Origin: Eubacterium sp.
Lineage (GTDB): Bacteria; Bacillota; Clostridia; Lachnospirales; Lachnospiraceae
Assembly: GCA_022794015.1 (NCBI GenBank)
Contig: JAAWDZ010000080.1
Location: forward strand, 1 to 59,114
Length of the DNA stretch: 59,114 nucleotides
Direction of reading: 5' to 3'
Shown here: one piece after another, positions 15,340 through 24,942 of the stretch
How the letters are laid out: every line of letters begins with the position of its first letter
Position numbering within the stretch: the stretch's first letter is position 1
Notes under the pieces: generated by a model
What the model was told of the DNA's origin: nothing
The model's database searches: none
What the model saw: only the letters and a program-made list of their open reading frames with translations
Program-made: the position numbers and the translations under genes

Positions 15340-16497
15340 TCATTTTTCCCTTGCTGCGATTTGGCCCGCGGCTTTACTGGATGCTAACTGCAGGCCAAAC
15401 GGATACTTTCCCTTCTGGTAATCCATATGCGACAACACCATCATCGCAATCTTAAACAGCATCGCATCCTCAAATTTCCGTATATCCAATCCGATCGCTT
15501 TCTCCAATCGCTCCAGTCGATAAACAAGCGTATTCCTGTGCACATACAGCTGCCTTGCAGTCTCGGAAATGTTCAAATTATTTTCAAAAAAGCTCTGAAT
15601 CGTCACTACATTTTCCTCCGTAAACACATCCGGAATTTCATCACCGAATACTTCCCGGATAAACATATCACAAAGGTTCATCGGAATCTGGTAAATCAGC
15701 CGCCCAATTCCAAGCTTCCCGTAAGAAACCACCTCTTTGTCCGCATAAAAGATTTTCCCTACCTCAAGAGACATCCGAGCCTCCTGATAAGATTTTGCGA
15801 TATTCTGCAGATCTGCGGTCCGGTTTCCATAACCCACCCTAACACGCACCATTGCCTCGCTGTGCAGGTTATCTACTAACATCTTCGCCAGATTTTCCAA
15901 ATCACCTTCATCCTTATATTTTTTCACATCTTTCACCAGAATAATATTCTGTTCATCCACCTCCGTCACAAAATCCTGGTTCGAGCCGCCAAACATTCCC
16001 TTTACCAGCTCCATCACATAAGGATCCTTCCTGCCCTTTACTTCTATCACAAATACCACACGCTCTACCTGCTCAATATGAAATTTTCTGGCTTTGCTGT
16101 ACATATCCGCTACTAACAGATTCCCCAAAAGGATATTCTGTATAAAATGGTTCCGATCCACCTGCTCCCTGTACGCCTCCGCCAGATTGCGTATCTGGCA
16201 TGCCGCCAGTTTTCCGACCATATACGCTTCTGACGAACCGGAATATACCACAAGAATATAAACTCTCCCGGAATACTGCGCCCCGTCCCCAACAATTATC
16301 TTAAAAAAATGATATCCGGATAACATTTGGCTTTCTGCCATAGATTCTGCAAAACGCACCACCGCATCTTCAAAATCATTCTGCATCTCAAAGGTTGACG
16401 CCAGCAATGTACCATGTTCTTCGTAAAGCGCCATATCTACGCGCGAAATTTCCTTTATTTCATCTAACGTTATCTGTAATTTATGATTCGATAACAA
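15340..16497 (-). CDS. CdaR/PucR-type transcriptional regulator
   Basis: The protein (about 385 residues) has an N-terminal sugar-diacid-recognition-like sensor (about 1-130), a GGDEF-like middle domain and a C-terminal helix-turn-helix of the HTH_30/PucR class (NISETARQLYVHRNTLVYRLERLEK). The start is placed at TTG 16497, since AGGAGG lies 7 nt upstream and the sequence after it (LSNHKLQITLDEIKEISRVD) matches how this family begins; upstream codons are open but have no ribosome site. It follows the sugar ATPase gene on the same strand. It is probably a carbohydrate- or diacid-responsive activator; the ligand is unknown. Confidence 0.8.
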   Translation of the reverse strand: MLSNHKLQITLDEIKEISRVDMALYEEHGTLLASTFEMQNDFEDAVVRFAESMAESQMLSGYHFFKIIVGDGAQYSGRVYILVVYSGSSEAYMVGKLAACQIRNLAEAYREQVDRNHFIQNILLGNLLVADMYSKARKFHIEQVERVVFVIEVKGRKDPYVMELVKGMFGGSNQDFVTEVDEQNIILVKDVKKYKDEGDLENLAKMLVDNLHSEAMVRVRVGYGNRTADLQNIAKSYQEARMSLEVGKIFYADKEVVSYGKLGIGRLIYQIPMNLCDMFIREVFGDEIPDVFTEENVVTIQSFFENNLNISETARQLYVHRNTLVYRLERLEKAIGLDIRKFEDAMLFKIAMMVLSHMDYQKGKYPFGLQLASSKAAGQIAAREK

Positions 16498-16524
16498 ATC
16501 ATCCCCTCCTGTCCTGACAGAATA

Positions 16525-16552
16525 AAAAGTCAGGCGCGTCAACGCCCGACCC
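16525..16552 (-). terminator. Terminator-like hairpin between ugpC and the CdaR-like gene
   Basis: On the minus strand GTCGGGCG-TTGA-CGCGCCTGAC is followed by TTTTTATTC. It would attenuate transcription from the ATPase gene into the regulator. Confidence 0.7.
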
Positions 16553-16602
16553 TTTCCTGGTATGGTTTGCCAAAAGCCTTTATCCCATACCAACCGTTAT
16601 AC

Positions 16603-17715
16603 TTAATTTGTAATTGTCTGTTCTGTTTCTTTGTCAAATACATGTATCTTTTCCGGATCCAAAGCAAGTTTTATATGTGTTCCGACACGTGCTGTCGTAT
16701 CTGACGCAACTTTTGCACTCATATTTACCCCTGCAACTCCATAATATAAAATCACTTCCGAACCCAAAAGCTCATAACCCGTCACATCTGCTTCTATAAT
16801 ACAGTCCTTAAATTCATTCAAAGCCCTCTGCGAATCACTCAAATCTTCCGGACGAATACCAAAAACTACCGTCTTGCCATCATACCCGCCGTCTGCTAAC
16901 TTCTTTGATTTATCCGCAGGCAGATTTATCCTAAATCTGTCAAAAGAAAGAACTGCTCTTCCTGCCTCTATCCTGCATTTTGCATCTACGAAATTCATCT
17001 GCGGAGATCCGATAAACCCTGCTACAAATAAGTTATCCGGCTCGTTGTAGAGCTTAATCGGAGAATCCACCTGCATGATAACGCCGTCCTTCAATACAAC
17101 AATCCTGGTTCCTAATGTCATGGCCTCAGTCTGATCATGCGTAACATAAATAATGGTAGCTCCAAGCCTTTTATGCAGTGCGGAAATCTCAGCACGCATC
17201 TGCACCCTCAACTTTGCATCCAGGTTGGACAGCGGCTCATCCATTAAAAATACCTTCGGGCTGCGGACAATCGCACGCCCCATTGCAACACGCTGCCTCT
17301 GTCCGCCGGAAAGCGCCTTCGGCTTACGGTCCAATAATTTATCCAAATCCAGAATTTTAGCAGCATCCTCTACCTTCCGCTTAATCTCTTCTTTTGAAAC
17401 CTTGCGCAGCTTTAACCCAAACGCCATATTGTCAAATACCGTCATATGCGGATACAGCGCGTAATTCTGGAATACCATCGCAATGTCGCGATCCTTTGGT
17501 TCTACATCATTTACAACCCTTCCGTCTATGGAAAATTCACCGGAAGAAATATCCTCTAAACCAGCAATCATCCGAAGTGTCGTAGATTTCCCGCATCCGG
17601 AAGGCCCTACGAAAATTATGAACTCTTTATCTGCTACTTCCAAATTAAAATCCTTTACCGCTTCAAACCCGTTTGGATACTTTTTGCAAATATGTTTTAA
17701 AGATAAACTTGCCAT
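16603..17715 (-). CDS. ugpC: Sugar ABC transporter ATPase (MsmX/UgpC/MalK type)
   Basis: This multitask ATPase drives carbohydrate importers whose permeases are encoded elsewhere. Walker A GPSGCGKST, Q-loop VFQNYALYPHMTV, signature LSGGQRQR, Walker B VFLMDEPLSNLD and H-loop VTHDQTEA are complete; the last 130 residues form the TOBE/OB regulatory domain (VFGIRPEDL). The start is set at ATG 17715, where AGGAGG lies 9 nt upstream; the ATG three codons earlier is part of that ribosome site. No permease genes are nearby, as expected for an MsmX-like shared ATPase. Confidence 0.92.
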   Translation of the reverse strand: MASLSLKHICKKYPNGFEAVKDFNLEVADKEFIIFVGPSGCGKSTTLRMIAGLEDISSGEFSIDGRVVNDVEPKDRDIAMVFQNYALYPHMTVFDNMAFGLKLRKVSKEEIKRKVEDAAKILDLDKLLDRKPKALSGGQRQRVAMGRAIVRSPKVFLMDEPLSNLDAKLRVQMRAEISALHKRLGATIIYVTHDQTEAMTLGTRIVVLKDGVIMQVDSPIKLYNEPDNLFVAGFIGSPQMNFVDAKCRIEAGRAVLSFDRFRINLPADKSKKLADGGYDGKTVVFGIRPEDLSDSQRALNEFKDCIIEADVTGYELLGSEVILYYGVAGVNMSAKVASDTTARVGTHIKLALDPEKIHVFDKETEQTITN

Positions 17716-18203
17716 TCTAATCATCCTCCTGAAATCCTGAATTTTTTTCTTATCTGTTGGTATTACTCTACCAGAAATTCAGGGGTTTGGCTATTTGGAA
17801 AACAGACAAAATAACAGGACATTTTTTGTTGTTTCGACGAATCCGCAGGGAAGGGAAACCGACTTTCGTCACATCGACGAGGGGAACATGGTTTTATTGG
17901 GCAGGTTGACAGGGGGGGTTATGGCTTCCGCCAGAGAGAGGATGGGGCGGCGGGGGGCGGCTCCTTTGCCTGGCTATGTTATTCCAGGCTGTCAATAAAA
18001 CTCTGATTCTGGTATATTTTGGCTGAGATTTACGTTTTACCACACTATAGAAATATCAAAGCACCAGAACGTGTCTTAAAATTCATTCCCACTATCGGCA
18101 CGCCCTAACACCAGAAACCAAGACGTACATCACTCCAACACCTTACACCTCCACGCCCGCTCCCCAACGCCGGAAACCAAGACGCAGAACCTGGAGAAAC
18201 GTA
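17716..18203. other. Intergenic region with repeat debris
   Basis: No credible gene. Near 17737-17790 AAATTCAG/CTGAATTT arms sit upstream of ugpC. At 18067-18110 a segment beginning AGAACGTGTCTTAAAATTC resembles the end of the MITE-like repeat at 7392. Two copies of CCRGAAACCAAGACG occur near 18110 and 18168. The stretch 17930-17970 is strikingly G-rich. Confidence 0.4.
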
Positions 18204-18438
18204 GTCAGACAGAGGGCAGGGTATGCGGACGGGGACATTGGAACGGTATTTTAGGGGTTTTTAGATATCCCGACAGCATCCAGCAATGCCCTGCCACGGA
18301 TGGCAGGGCAAGCCATAAGCGCCATGGATGGCGCTTTTATGGCGGTTGCGTCCGTCCCCAGGCGCCTTGCGCGGGATATCTTAGAACCCCTTAAAACCGT
18401 TACACCTCCCCGTCCGCATACCCTGCCCTCTGTCTGAC
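18204..18438. repeat. 235-nt giant inverted repeat with internal hairpins
   Basis: The left arm (18204-18272) and right arm (18372-18438) are reverse complements: the outer 32 nt beginning GTCAGACAGAGGGCAGGGTA are perfect, then a few mismatches, then TTTTA-GGGGTT and GATATCCCG match again. The 99-nt centre contains two further perfect hairpins, GCCCTGCC/GGCAGGGC and AAGCGCCAT/ATGGCGCTT. It starts 31 nt after the dut stop codon. It may be a palindromic mobile element or a large structured 3' end of the dut transcript. Confidence 0.8.
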
Positions 18439-18468
18439 GTACCTTCCCCCACACCCCCCTTTCTGCGC

Positions 18469-18903
18469 CTACCGTTTCCCCGTACTCCCGAAGCCTCCGC
18501 GATCTTTGCTTTCCAGGCGCCCACACTCTTCAAATACGATTTTGGGCTGGTTTCTCACAATACGGAACTGACAGATACGGTCGTTTTTTTCGATTACCGT
18601 ATCTCTCGTAGCATAGACTGGCATCCGCCACATATCGTTATCGCCGCAGTACGTATTGTCTATAATACCGCAGCTGTTGGTCTGCAAAATTCCATAATTT
18701 TTGAATGTGGAGCTCCGCGGCACCAGATGTCCTTCAAATCCTTCGGGGAGCTGCATGGCAACTCCAAGCGGAATCAGGGCATATTCTCCCTTCTTTAACT
18801 CCACGCGCTCAGACGCCCGCAAATCTATCCAGTCGGATTTGCCGTCAATGTAGCGCAGACGCTGCGTATCCTCTGAAAAATATTTAATTCGAATCGTTTC
18901 CAT
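18469..18903 (-). CDS. dut: dUTP diphosphatase (dUTPase)
   Basis: The enzyme hydrolyses dUTP to dUMP and pyrophosphate, keeping uracil out of DNA. The trimeric dUTPase motifs are present: the Arg-Ser-Ser motif in LVPRSSTFKNYG, GIIDNTYCGD, RICQFRIV and the C-terminal glycine-rich RGGFGSTG. The start at ATG 18903 is preferred (GGGAGC just upstream), giving 144 residues, the usual length, and a 20-nt overlap with the end of gpsA. It is followed by a 235-nt palindrome. Confidence 0.92.
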   Translation of the reverse strand: METIRIKYFSEDTQRLRYIDGKSDWIDLRASERVELKKGEYALIPLGVAMQLPEGFEGHLVPRSSTFKNYGILQTNSCGIIDNTYCGDNDMWRMPVYATRDTVIEKNDRICQFRIVRNQPKIVFEECGRLESKDRGGFGSTGKR

Positions 18904-19918
18904 TTTCCCGCTCCCATCCCAGGACTGCATATTCCGGCTTTTTATCCCGCAGCATCAGCTCTGTTACAGCCTCTTTGACCGGCTTATCTTCAAACAGTAC
19001 TTTGTTGACCTGTTCAATAATCGGCATGGACACGTCATATTTTCGGCTCAGTTCAATTGCGGCTTTTGCAGAATAGACGCCTTCCACAACCATCTTCACT
19101 TCATCCATTGCCTGCTGCATCGTGGCTCCCTGTCCCATCAGCATACCGGCTCTGCGGTTTCTGGAATGTCTGCTGGCACAGGTAACGATTAAATCGCCGA
19201 TTCCGGTCAGACCGTTCAATGTCTGTGCATCTGCACCCATTTTAACTGCAAGGCGGCGGATTTCTTCCATTCCTCGGGTAATCAGGGCCGCTTTGGTATT
19301 GTCGCCAAAGCCCAGGCCATCCGCCATGCCTGCCGCAAGCGCAATTACATTTTTCAATGCGCCGCCCAGTTCCATGCCCAGTACGTCCGGGCTGGTATAA
19401 ACGCGAAATACCTCATTCATAAACATACTCTGAATATATTCTGCCGTTTTTCTCATTTTTGCACCTGCCACTACGGTAGTCGGCAGCTTCGCGCCCACCT
19501 CCTCCGCATGGCTTGGTCCGCACATTACCGCAGCCTCTGCCGCCGGAATTTCTTCTTCTACAATCTCCGACAGCGTCATCAATGTCGTCTCTTCAATTCC
19601 TTTTGCCACACAAACCACGATCTGTCCGCTGGAAACATACGCGGCCATCTGCTTTGCGGTGCTTCTGGTATAAACCGACGGTACGGCAAGCACTAAAAGA
19701 TCCATCCCGCAGACCGCTTCTTTTAAATCCAGAGTAAAAGAAATACGTCCTTCTAATCTGACGCCCGGAAGCTTATCTTTGTGCTCATGCTCCCGTTTGA
19801 GCATTTCTATTTCTTCTTTAAGAGCAGACCACACCGTTACTTCATGTCCATTTTGATTCAGCACAAAAGCCAGTGCGCAACCCCAGCTCCCGGCTCCGAT
19901 AATTCCTGTTTTTGCCAT
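18884..19918 (-). CDS. gpsA: NAD(P)-dependent glycerol-3-phosphate dehydrogenase
   Basis: It reduces dihydroxyacetone phosphate to sn-glycerol 3-phosphate, the starter of phospholipid synthesis. Visible features are the Rossmann loop GAGSWG at residues 8-13, the VLAVPSVYTR segment, the VAKGIEE motif, the catalytic GALKNVIALAAG region near 190 and the GLTGIGDLIVTC motif. At 344 residues it has the family's usual length. It overlaps plsY by one base, placing the glycerol-3-phosphate maker beside the acyltransferase that uses it. Confidence 0.95.
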   Translation of the reverse strand: MAKTGIIGAGSWGCALAFVLNQNGHEVTVWSALKEEIEMLKREHEHKDKLPGVRLEGRISFTLDLKEAVCGMDLLVLAVPSVYTRSTAKQMAAYVSSGQIVVCVAKGIEETTLMTLSEIVEEEIPAAEAAVMCGPSHAEEVGAKLPTTVVAGAKMRKTAEYIQSMFMNEVFRVYTSPDVLGMELGGALKNVIALAAGMADGLGFGDNTKAALITRGMEEIRRLAVKMGADAQTLNGLTGIGDLIVTCASRHSRNRRAGMLMGQGATMQQAMDEVKMVVEGVYSAKAAIELSRKYDVSMPIIEQVNKVLFEDKPVKEAVTELMLRDKKPEYAVLGWERENGNDSN

Positions 19919-20583
19919 TACGAAACTGTCCCTTCTTTCTTATTTTTCAGACTGAATTTATTCTCATTGCCGGCGAGCAGCCTTCCGATATTTTCTCTGT
20001 GCCGTATGATTCCCATCAGCATAATTATGGCTGCAAGTACATAAATTTCCGTCTTATAAGCTGTAGTCACATTTAAAATTCCAAGCTCTCCAAACACTAT
20101 GGTCTGAATAAAAAAGCTGATAAGCCCCAACATAGAACCAAGCGATACATATTTAGTCAAAGCGACTGTAAGGATAAATACAGACAGCCCAATTGGCACT
20201 TCCACCGGACAAAATGCAATCATCATGCCGCCCGTACAGGCAATTCCCTTGCCGCCTTTAAAATTTTTCATATAAAACGGATGATTGTGCCCGATAATTG
20301 TCCCAAGACCTGCATAAAGCTGCAGCAGACGCACCCCCTCCGGCTCCTTTGTATGAAATAAAAACCATGTGAGCAGTATGGCAATCACCGGTTTGGACAC
20401 ATCTCCCAGAAGCGTAATTAAGCCTGCCTTCCAGCCGTACATACGAAGAGTATTGGTCGTCCCCGCATTGCCGCTGCCCATCTGTGTAATATCCTGCCGC
20501 TTTAACCTGCTGTATATATACCCAGGCAAAATAATGCCGCAGAAATAGCCGATCACCAGTACGAGAATCCGATTTAAAAGCAT
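19918..20583 (-). CDS. plsY: Acyl-phosphate:glycerol-3-phosphate acyltransferase PlsY
   Basis: This integral membrane enzyme acylates glycerol 3-phosphate with acyl phosphate in the first committed step of phospholipid synthesis. The three PlsY loops are recognisable: MGSGNAGTTNTLR near residue 36, FKGGKGIACTGG near 107, and a third polar loop between the last helices. Five hydrophobic helices fit the family. The C-terminal tail is basic. It lies 3 nt after der and one base before gpsA, so the set is one transcription unit. Confidence 0.93.
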   Translation of the reverse strand: MLLNRILVLVIGYFCGIILPGYIYSRLKRQDITQMGSGNAGTTNTLRMYGWKAGLITLLGDVSKPVIAILLTWFLFHTKEPEGVRLLQLYAGLGTIIGHNHPFYMKNFKGGKGIACTGGMMIAFCPVEVPIGLSVFILTVALTKYVSLGSMLGLISFFIQTIVFGELGILNVTTAYKTEIYVLAAIIMLMGIIRHRENIGRLLAGNENKFSLKNKKEGTVS

Positions 20584-20586
20584 GAC

Positions 20587-21909
20587 TTACTCCCCCTTCC
20601 TCTCCCGAATAATAAACTTCAGAGAAGTACCCCGGAAGCCAAATGCATCCCGGATGCGGTTTTCCAGATATCTGGTATAGGAAAAATGCATCAGTTTCCT
20701 GTCATTGACAAAGACTACAAAAGTCGGAGGTTTCACCGCCACCTGTGTTACATAGTAAATCTTTAACCGCTTGCCCCGGTCCGACGGCGGCTGCTGCATC
20801 GCAACGGCCTCCATAACGATTTCGTTCAAAACGCCGGTTGCAATCCGCATGGAATTATTTTGTAATACCATATCTATTGTGGCAAAAATCTTATCCGTCC
20901 GCTGACCGGTCTTTGCCGAAATAAACAAAATTTCCGCATACGGCATAAAGCTCAGAACACTCCTGATTTGTGCGGTATGCTGATACATCGTCTTATCGTC
21001 CTTTTCAATGGCATCCCATTTATTAACGGCTATAATTACTCCCTTGCCTTTATCGTGGGCAATTCCGGCTATTTTGGCATCCTGCTCCGTCACACCTTCT
21101 GTAGCGTCAATCAGAATCAGAACCACATCTGCCCGCTCCACCGCCGTAACTGCACGGATGACGCTGTAACGCTCCAAATCTTCCTTTACCTTGCTCTTGC
21201 GGCGCAGTCCTGCTGTGTCAATAAAAATATATTCCTGTCCATAGTATTTTACCACGGAATCCACGGCGTCCCGCGTCGTCCCTGCAACGTCCGATACAAT
21301 CACACGGTTTTCTCCCAGCAGGCGGTTTACCAGAGAGGATTTCCCGACGTTCGGCTTGCCGATCACCGCTATCTTCGGACGCGTGTCCTCCTCCTCGTCC
21401 GCTTCATGCTTCGGGAAATATTTAACCACCTCTTCGAGCATGTCCCCCAGTCCCAGCATGGAAGCCGCGGAAATCGGGAACGGCTCGCCGATTCCCAGAT
21501 TATAAAACTCATATACGTCCGGCATAAATTTTTCAAAGCTATCCACCTTATTGACGACTAAAACGACAGGTTTTCCCGAACGGCGCAGCATATCCGCCAC
21601 CTTGGCGTCAGTATCTGTAAGCCCCTGCCGCACATCGGTAAGAAACAAAATCACCTCCGCCGTATCAATGGCAATCTGTGCCTGCTCGCGCATCTGTGAT
21701 AAAATAATATCCTTTGATTCCGGCTCGATTCCTCCGGTATCAATCAATGTAAATTCCTTGTCCAGCCAGGAAGCATCCGCATAAATCCTGTCCCTGGTCA
21801 CGCCCGGCGTATCCTTGACGATGGAAATCCGCTCTCCGGCCAATACGTTAAACAACGTAGATTTCCCCACATTCGGACGCCCGACTACTGCTACAACCGG
21901 CTTACTCAT
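20587..21909 (-). CDS. der: Ribosome-biogenesis GTPase Der (EngA)
   Basis: It has two tandem G domains followed by a KH-like domain, the Der hallmark. G domain 1 has [11 protein letters not shown] near residue 10, DTPG/DTGG switches and NKVD; domain 2 has [11 protein letters not shown] near 182, DTAGLR and NKWD. The C-terminal KH-like part (about 355-440) contains the [16 protein letters not shown] segment. It acts in 50S subunit assembly. It lies between the DUF512 gene and plsY, an arrangement I know from Clostridia. Confidence 0.96.
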   Translation of the reverse strand: MSKPVVAVVGRPNVGKSTLFNVLAGERISIVKDTPGVTRDRIYADASWLDKEFTLIDTGGIEPESKDIILSQMREQAQIAIDTAEVILFLTDVRQGLTDTDAKVADMLRRSGKPVVLVVNKVDSFEKFMPDVYEFYNLGIGEPFPISAASMLGLGDMLEEVVKYFPKHEADEEEDTRPKIAVIGKPNVGKSSLVNRLLGENRVIVSDVAGTTRDAVDSVVKYYGQEYIFIDTAGLRRKSKVKEDLERYSVIRAVTAVERADVVLILIDATEGVTEQDAKIAGIAHDKGKGVIIAVNKWDAIEKDDKTMYQHTAQIRSVLSFMPYAEILFISAKTGQRTDKIFATIDMVLQNNSMRIATGVLNEIVMEAVAMQQPPSDRGKRLKIYYVTQVAVKPPTFVVFVNDRKLMHFSYTRYLENRIRDAFGFRGTSLKFIIRERKGE

Positions 21910-21912
21910 ATA

Positions 21913-23235
21913 TTACTCCTTTTCTAAAAGTGCATTTATCAAATCCTGACCGCTTGATTTTACAATATCTATCTGTACTTGTAAAGCATTTTTAAGCTCC
22001 TCTAAAGTCATATCATCCAAAAAAACTTCCTCTCCGCTGCGCAGCAGATTGCAGGGCAAAAGTACCTTATCCCCAAGCTTTTGTCCTTTCAGCTGGGTTA
22101 AGATATCCTGCCCGGTTAAAAGACCCGAAACCGTAATCCTTTCCCCAAAAAAATCATTTCGTATGGCAATGACACGTACCGTAATTCCAGGAAATTTTTC
22201 CATAAAACGAAGACCCAGCCGCTTCAGAAGGGGCGCTGCCAGCCTGCCTGTGACAAGCGTAACCGTTCGGCGTATCCTCTCGTTTGGTTCTTCCGCAGAC
22301 AGCGCGTCCATAAATTCCTCTTCCAAAAGCCGCACCATGCCGACGCCGTTTTCCAGCTGCAGATATCCGTCATATATCTCCTCTATAGGAATTGGCTGCC
22401 CCGCCAGCAGATACCATTCATCTGACGCATGAACAAAATGAATGCCATGCCGCTCCATACAGTACTGCTGCCATTTGTGAATACAGGCTAACACCTCTGC
22501 TGCATCCTCCTCTGTAAAAGGCTCCAGCGGATACAGCCCCTCCCGGTACTTCGTTAAGCCCACCGGAACGATCGACAGGCTCTGCATATAAGGAATGTAC
22601 TCTGTCAGCTGTTTTATGCTGTACTCTAACTCCGCCCCGTCATTGACCCCCTTACAGAGCACTATCTGCCCATTCATTGTAATTTTTGCATCTCTTAAGC
22701 GCCGCATCTTATCAAGCGCCTCTCCCGCAAAACGGTTGTTTAACATCATACACCGAAGCGCAGGATTCATCGTCTGCACCGACACGTTAATAGGCTCCAG
22801 ATGATAGCGGATAATACGCGCAATATCCGCGTCTTCCATATTGGTAAGCGTCACATAATTCCCCTGCAGGAATGAAAGCCTGGCGTCGTCGTCCTTAAAA
22901 TACAGTGTATCGCGCATTCCTTTCGGCATCTGATCGATAAAGCAGAACATACACTTGTTCCGGCAGGACTTATAATCGTCCATCAAACCGTTTTCAAATA
23001 CAATACCCAGATCCTCGTCGTAATCCTTTTCAATTTCAAGCTCCCATTCCTCGCCGTCAGGCTTTCGTACCAGAACGGTAAGCTCCTCATCATGAATCAG
23101 GTAATGGTAATCGAATATATCCTCAATTTCCTTCCCATTGATGGAAAGCAGTACATCCTTCGGCGCCAGCTCCAGCTCTTCTGCAATACTGCCGCGTTCT
23201 ATTTCTTTTATAATATGTGCTTTTTCCATATGCAA
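21913..23235 (-). CDS. PDZ-radical SAM-DUF512 protein
   Basis: It has an N-terminal PDZ-like domain (about 5-70), a radical-SAM-like centre with the CRNKCMFCFIDQMPKGMR cluster motif near residue 92, and a C-terminal DUF512 domain (about 290-430). Members of this family are conserved in Clostridia beside der; the reaction is unknown. The codon 16 nt after AAAGGAG is ATG, but a TTG 10 nt after it starts the frame two codons earlier, so a TTG start at 23235 is kept. It ends 3 nt before der. Confidence 0.85.
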   Translation of the reverse strand: MHMEKAHIIKEIERGSIAEELELAPKDVLLSINGKEIEDIFDYHYLIHDEELTVLVRKPDGEEWELEIEKDYDEDLGIVFENGLMDDYKSCRNKCMFCFIDQMPKGMRDTLYFKDDDARLSFLQGNYVTLTNMEDADIARIIRYHLEPINVSVQTMNPALRCMMLNNRFAGEALDKMRRLRDAKITMNGQIVLCKGVNDGAELEYSIKQLTEYIPYMQSLSIVPVGLTKYREGLYPLEPFTEEDAAEVLACIHKWQQYCMERHGIHFVHASDEWYLLAGQPIPIEEIYDGYLQLENGVGMVRLLEEEFMDALSAEEPNERIRRTVTLVTGRLAAPLLKRLGLRFMEKFPGITVRVIAIRNDFFGERITVSGLLTGQDILTQLKGQKLGDKVLLPCNLLRSGEEVFLDDMTLEELKNALQVQIDIVKSSGQDLINALLEKE

Positions 23236-23289
23236 TATAATTTCACTCCTTTGTATTACAGATATCTGATTGCCAGGCGCGCAGTTGCA

Positions 23290-23306
23290 GGCTGAACTGT
23301 TACCGG
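23290..23306. repeat. Half-copy of the GTAACAGTTCAGCC repeat family
   Basis: GGCTGAACTGTTACCGG matches one arm of the palindromes at 35228-35259 and 57238-57298. No opposite arm is present here. Confidence 0.45.
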
Positions 23307-23900
23307 CTACAAACTATATTTTATTCTCACGCGCTCAAAATCTCCGTCAAAAATCTCCGCCTGCATACCTGCCTGCCTCCCCGCAGCCACATTTCGCTCC
23401 ATATCGTCCAGAAACAGACATTCCTCCGGCGCCAGCCCATACCTGTCAAACAGATATTCAAAAATATGCGCATCCGGCTTAATCATATGAATATCCGCCG
23501 ATACGACAACTCCGTCAAAGAAATCAAGCGGCGCAAAACGCGGAAAATAATTGTAAAATTCTAAACTGGCATTGGAAAGCACATAAATCGAATATCCCTT
23601 TTGCTTCATCACTGTACAAAACTCTTTTGCTCCGGGCAGTGGCTTCATACAGATATCCCATTCATAAACGCATCTTTTTAAAGCAACATGCATATGTTTT
23701 GGTATCCGCGCACGGATACGCCTGTATTTTTCCTCATTTGTAATATTCCCCAGATCTCCCTCAATCCATTCCGGCCCTTCAAACAGTTCCCGACGGATTG
23801 CCTCTTTTTCTTCCTGCGAACTGCAGAACTCTTCTAACGGCACTTGCGGATCAAACTTAAGCAGCACATTCCCCATATCAAATACCACATTTTTTATCAT
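23307..23900 (-). CDS. HAD-superfamily hydrolase (phosphatase), 197 aa
   Basis: HAD motifs are present: motif I DMGNVLL at residues 8-14 (Gly in place of the usual second Asp, as in some HAD-IA members), motif II VLSNAS near 110, motif III Lys in MIKPD, and motif IV FLDDMERNV. The cap is helical. Substrate unknown; the YihX/epoxide-hydrolase-like subgroup is the nearest in pattern. It overlaps the preceding lipoprotein gene by 4 nt, so both are expressed together. Confidence 0.85.
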   Translation of the reverse strand: MIKNVVFDMGNVLLKFDPQVPLEEFCSSQEEKEAIRRELFEGPEWIEGDLGNITNEEKYRRIRARIPKHMHVALKRCVYEWDICMKPLPGAKEFCTVMKQKGYSIYVLSNASLEFYNYFPRFAPLDFFDGVVVSADIHMIKPDAHIFEYLFDRYGLAPEECLFLDDMERNVAAGRQAGMQAEIFDGDFERVRIKYSL

Positions 23901-24874
23901 TCGGCCAAAGCCTCCTTTCCGTAAATCAGGCGTTTTAAGCTTCCTTTAGCAAACGTATATTCCGGCGTCACAAACGGATACGCCATTTCCTCTTCATAAT
24001 ACCATGGATCGCTTTCATGCGCCGGATTTTTCAGAACATGGAATTCCTGCGCAGGCATATAACCCTGGCCCAGCAGAAACGCCTTCTGACCCTCTGCATT
24101 TTCACACACATCCACCACCAAAACGACATGTCCCGGACTTCCTCCCTGTAAAAAGACATCGCCGGGCAAAAGCTCCTCAAAGCTGATTCCCTCTGCCTCG
24201 CCTTCCATGGAAAGCGTGCCCGCGTATGCAAATACCATACGCAAATACGCAGCAAAAGCTTCGTATGAATCATCATACGAAGCTGATTTTTCCCATGCCG
24301 CATCATTGCCGTTTACCACAATCCGACAGCCCTCCCGCCATTTCTCATATTCCGCCAAAAAACCGTTTACAAAATGGAAGGCAATTTTTTCATACTGCCC
24401 CGTTTCCCGGAAATACTCTGCGTATATCCGCATGACGGAATCGGCGCACTGCTGCAAATCTTCATTTTCTATTGGCAGGGCAAATACGGCCGCGTGCACA
24501 TTTTGGTTACGCTTTTTGCTCCCATCGTATAAAAGAACTGGACTTTTATCTTCTTTTAACGGATAATTCCTCAAAAAAAACGCCAGACTCTCCTGCTCTG
24601 CCGGGACGCGCGTGTACCCTTCGGGTGTCAGAAACCGCATCTGCAATGTACTGCCCTCCGGAGAAATCAGTACGTCCTCCACGGAACTATCCGGACCGGA
24701 TTCCTCCGTCTGCGTCGAACCGGGCACATCTGGCCATCCTGACATACCGGCAGATTCTGTCTGATATACTGCATCTTCTGTTCCTCCGTCCGGTCTGGAC
24801 AGCGCTGCGTTGCCGCAGGCTGCCAGGGCAATGCAAAAAAGCACTGATACCGAACAGATTATTCTTTTATACAA
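23897..24874 (-). CDS. DUF4846 lipoprotein
   Basis: A signal peptide ends in the lipobox ALAAC at residues 16-20, so the protein should be anchored outside the membrane by a lipid on Cys20. A low-complexity linker rich in Ser, Pro and acidic residues follows (about 21-75). The rest (about 78-315) matches the DUF4846 pattern: FLTPEGYTRV, AAVFALPI and LPGDVFLQGGSPGHVVLVVDV. That last segment resembles a papain-like or NlpC-like His loop, though activity is unproven. The start is a TTG with GGGGGG about 7 nt upstream. It shares an overlap with the HAD gene and lies after the sensor kinase. Confidence 0.75.
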   Translation of the reverse strand: MYKRIICSVSVLFCIALAACGNAALSRPDGGTEDAVYQTESAGMSGWPDVPGSTQTEESGPDSSVEDVLISPEGSTLQMRFLTPEGYTRVPAEQESLAFFLRNYPLKEDKSPVLLYDGSKKRNQNVHAAVFALPIENEDLQQCADSVMRIYAEYFRETGQYEKIAFHFVNGFLAEYEKWREGCRIVVNGNDAAWEKSASYDDSYEAFAAYLRMVFAYAGTLSMEGEAEGISFEELLPGDVFLQGGSPGHVVLVVDVCENAEGQKAFLLGQGYMPAQEFHVLKNPAHESDPWYYEEEMAYPFVTPEYTFAKGSLKRLIYGKEALAE

Positions 24875-24942
24875 TGGGATCCCCCCTTTGTTCTTTTTTA
24901 CATTTATTATATCTTATGTGCATCATTTCGTAAACACATTTA

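Noticed and set aside
17795..17998. 67-codon plus-strand ORF in the ugpC upstream region
   Set aside because: Composition is skewed to G, no ribosome site and no family pattern.
18251..18526. 91-codon minus-strand ORF
   Set aside because: It runs through the giant palindrome and overlaps dut; repeat structure explains it.
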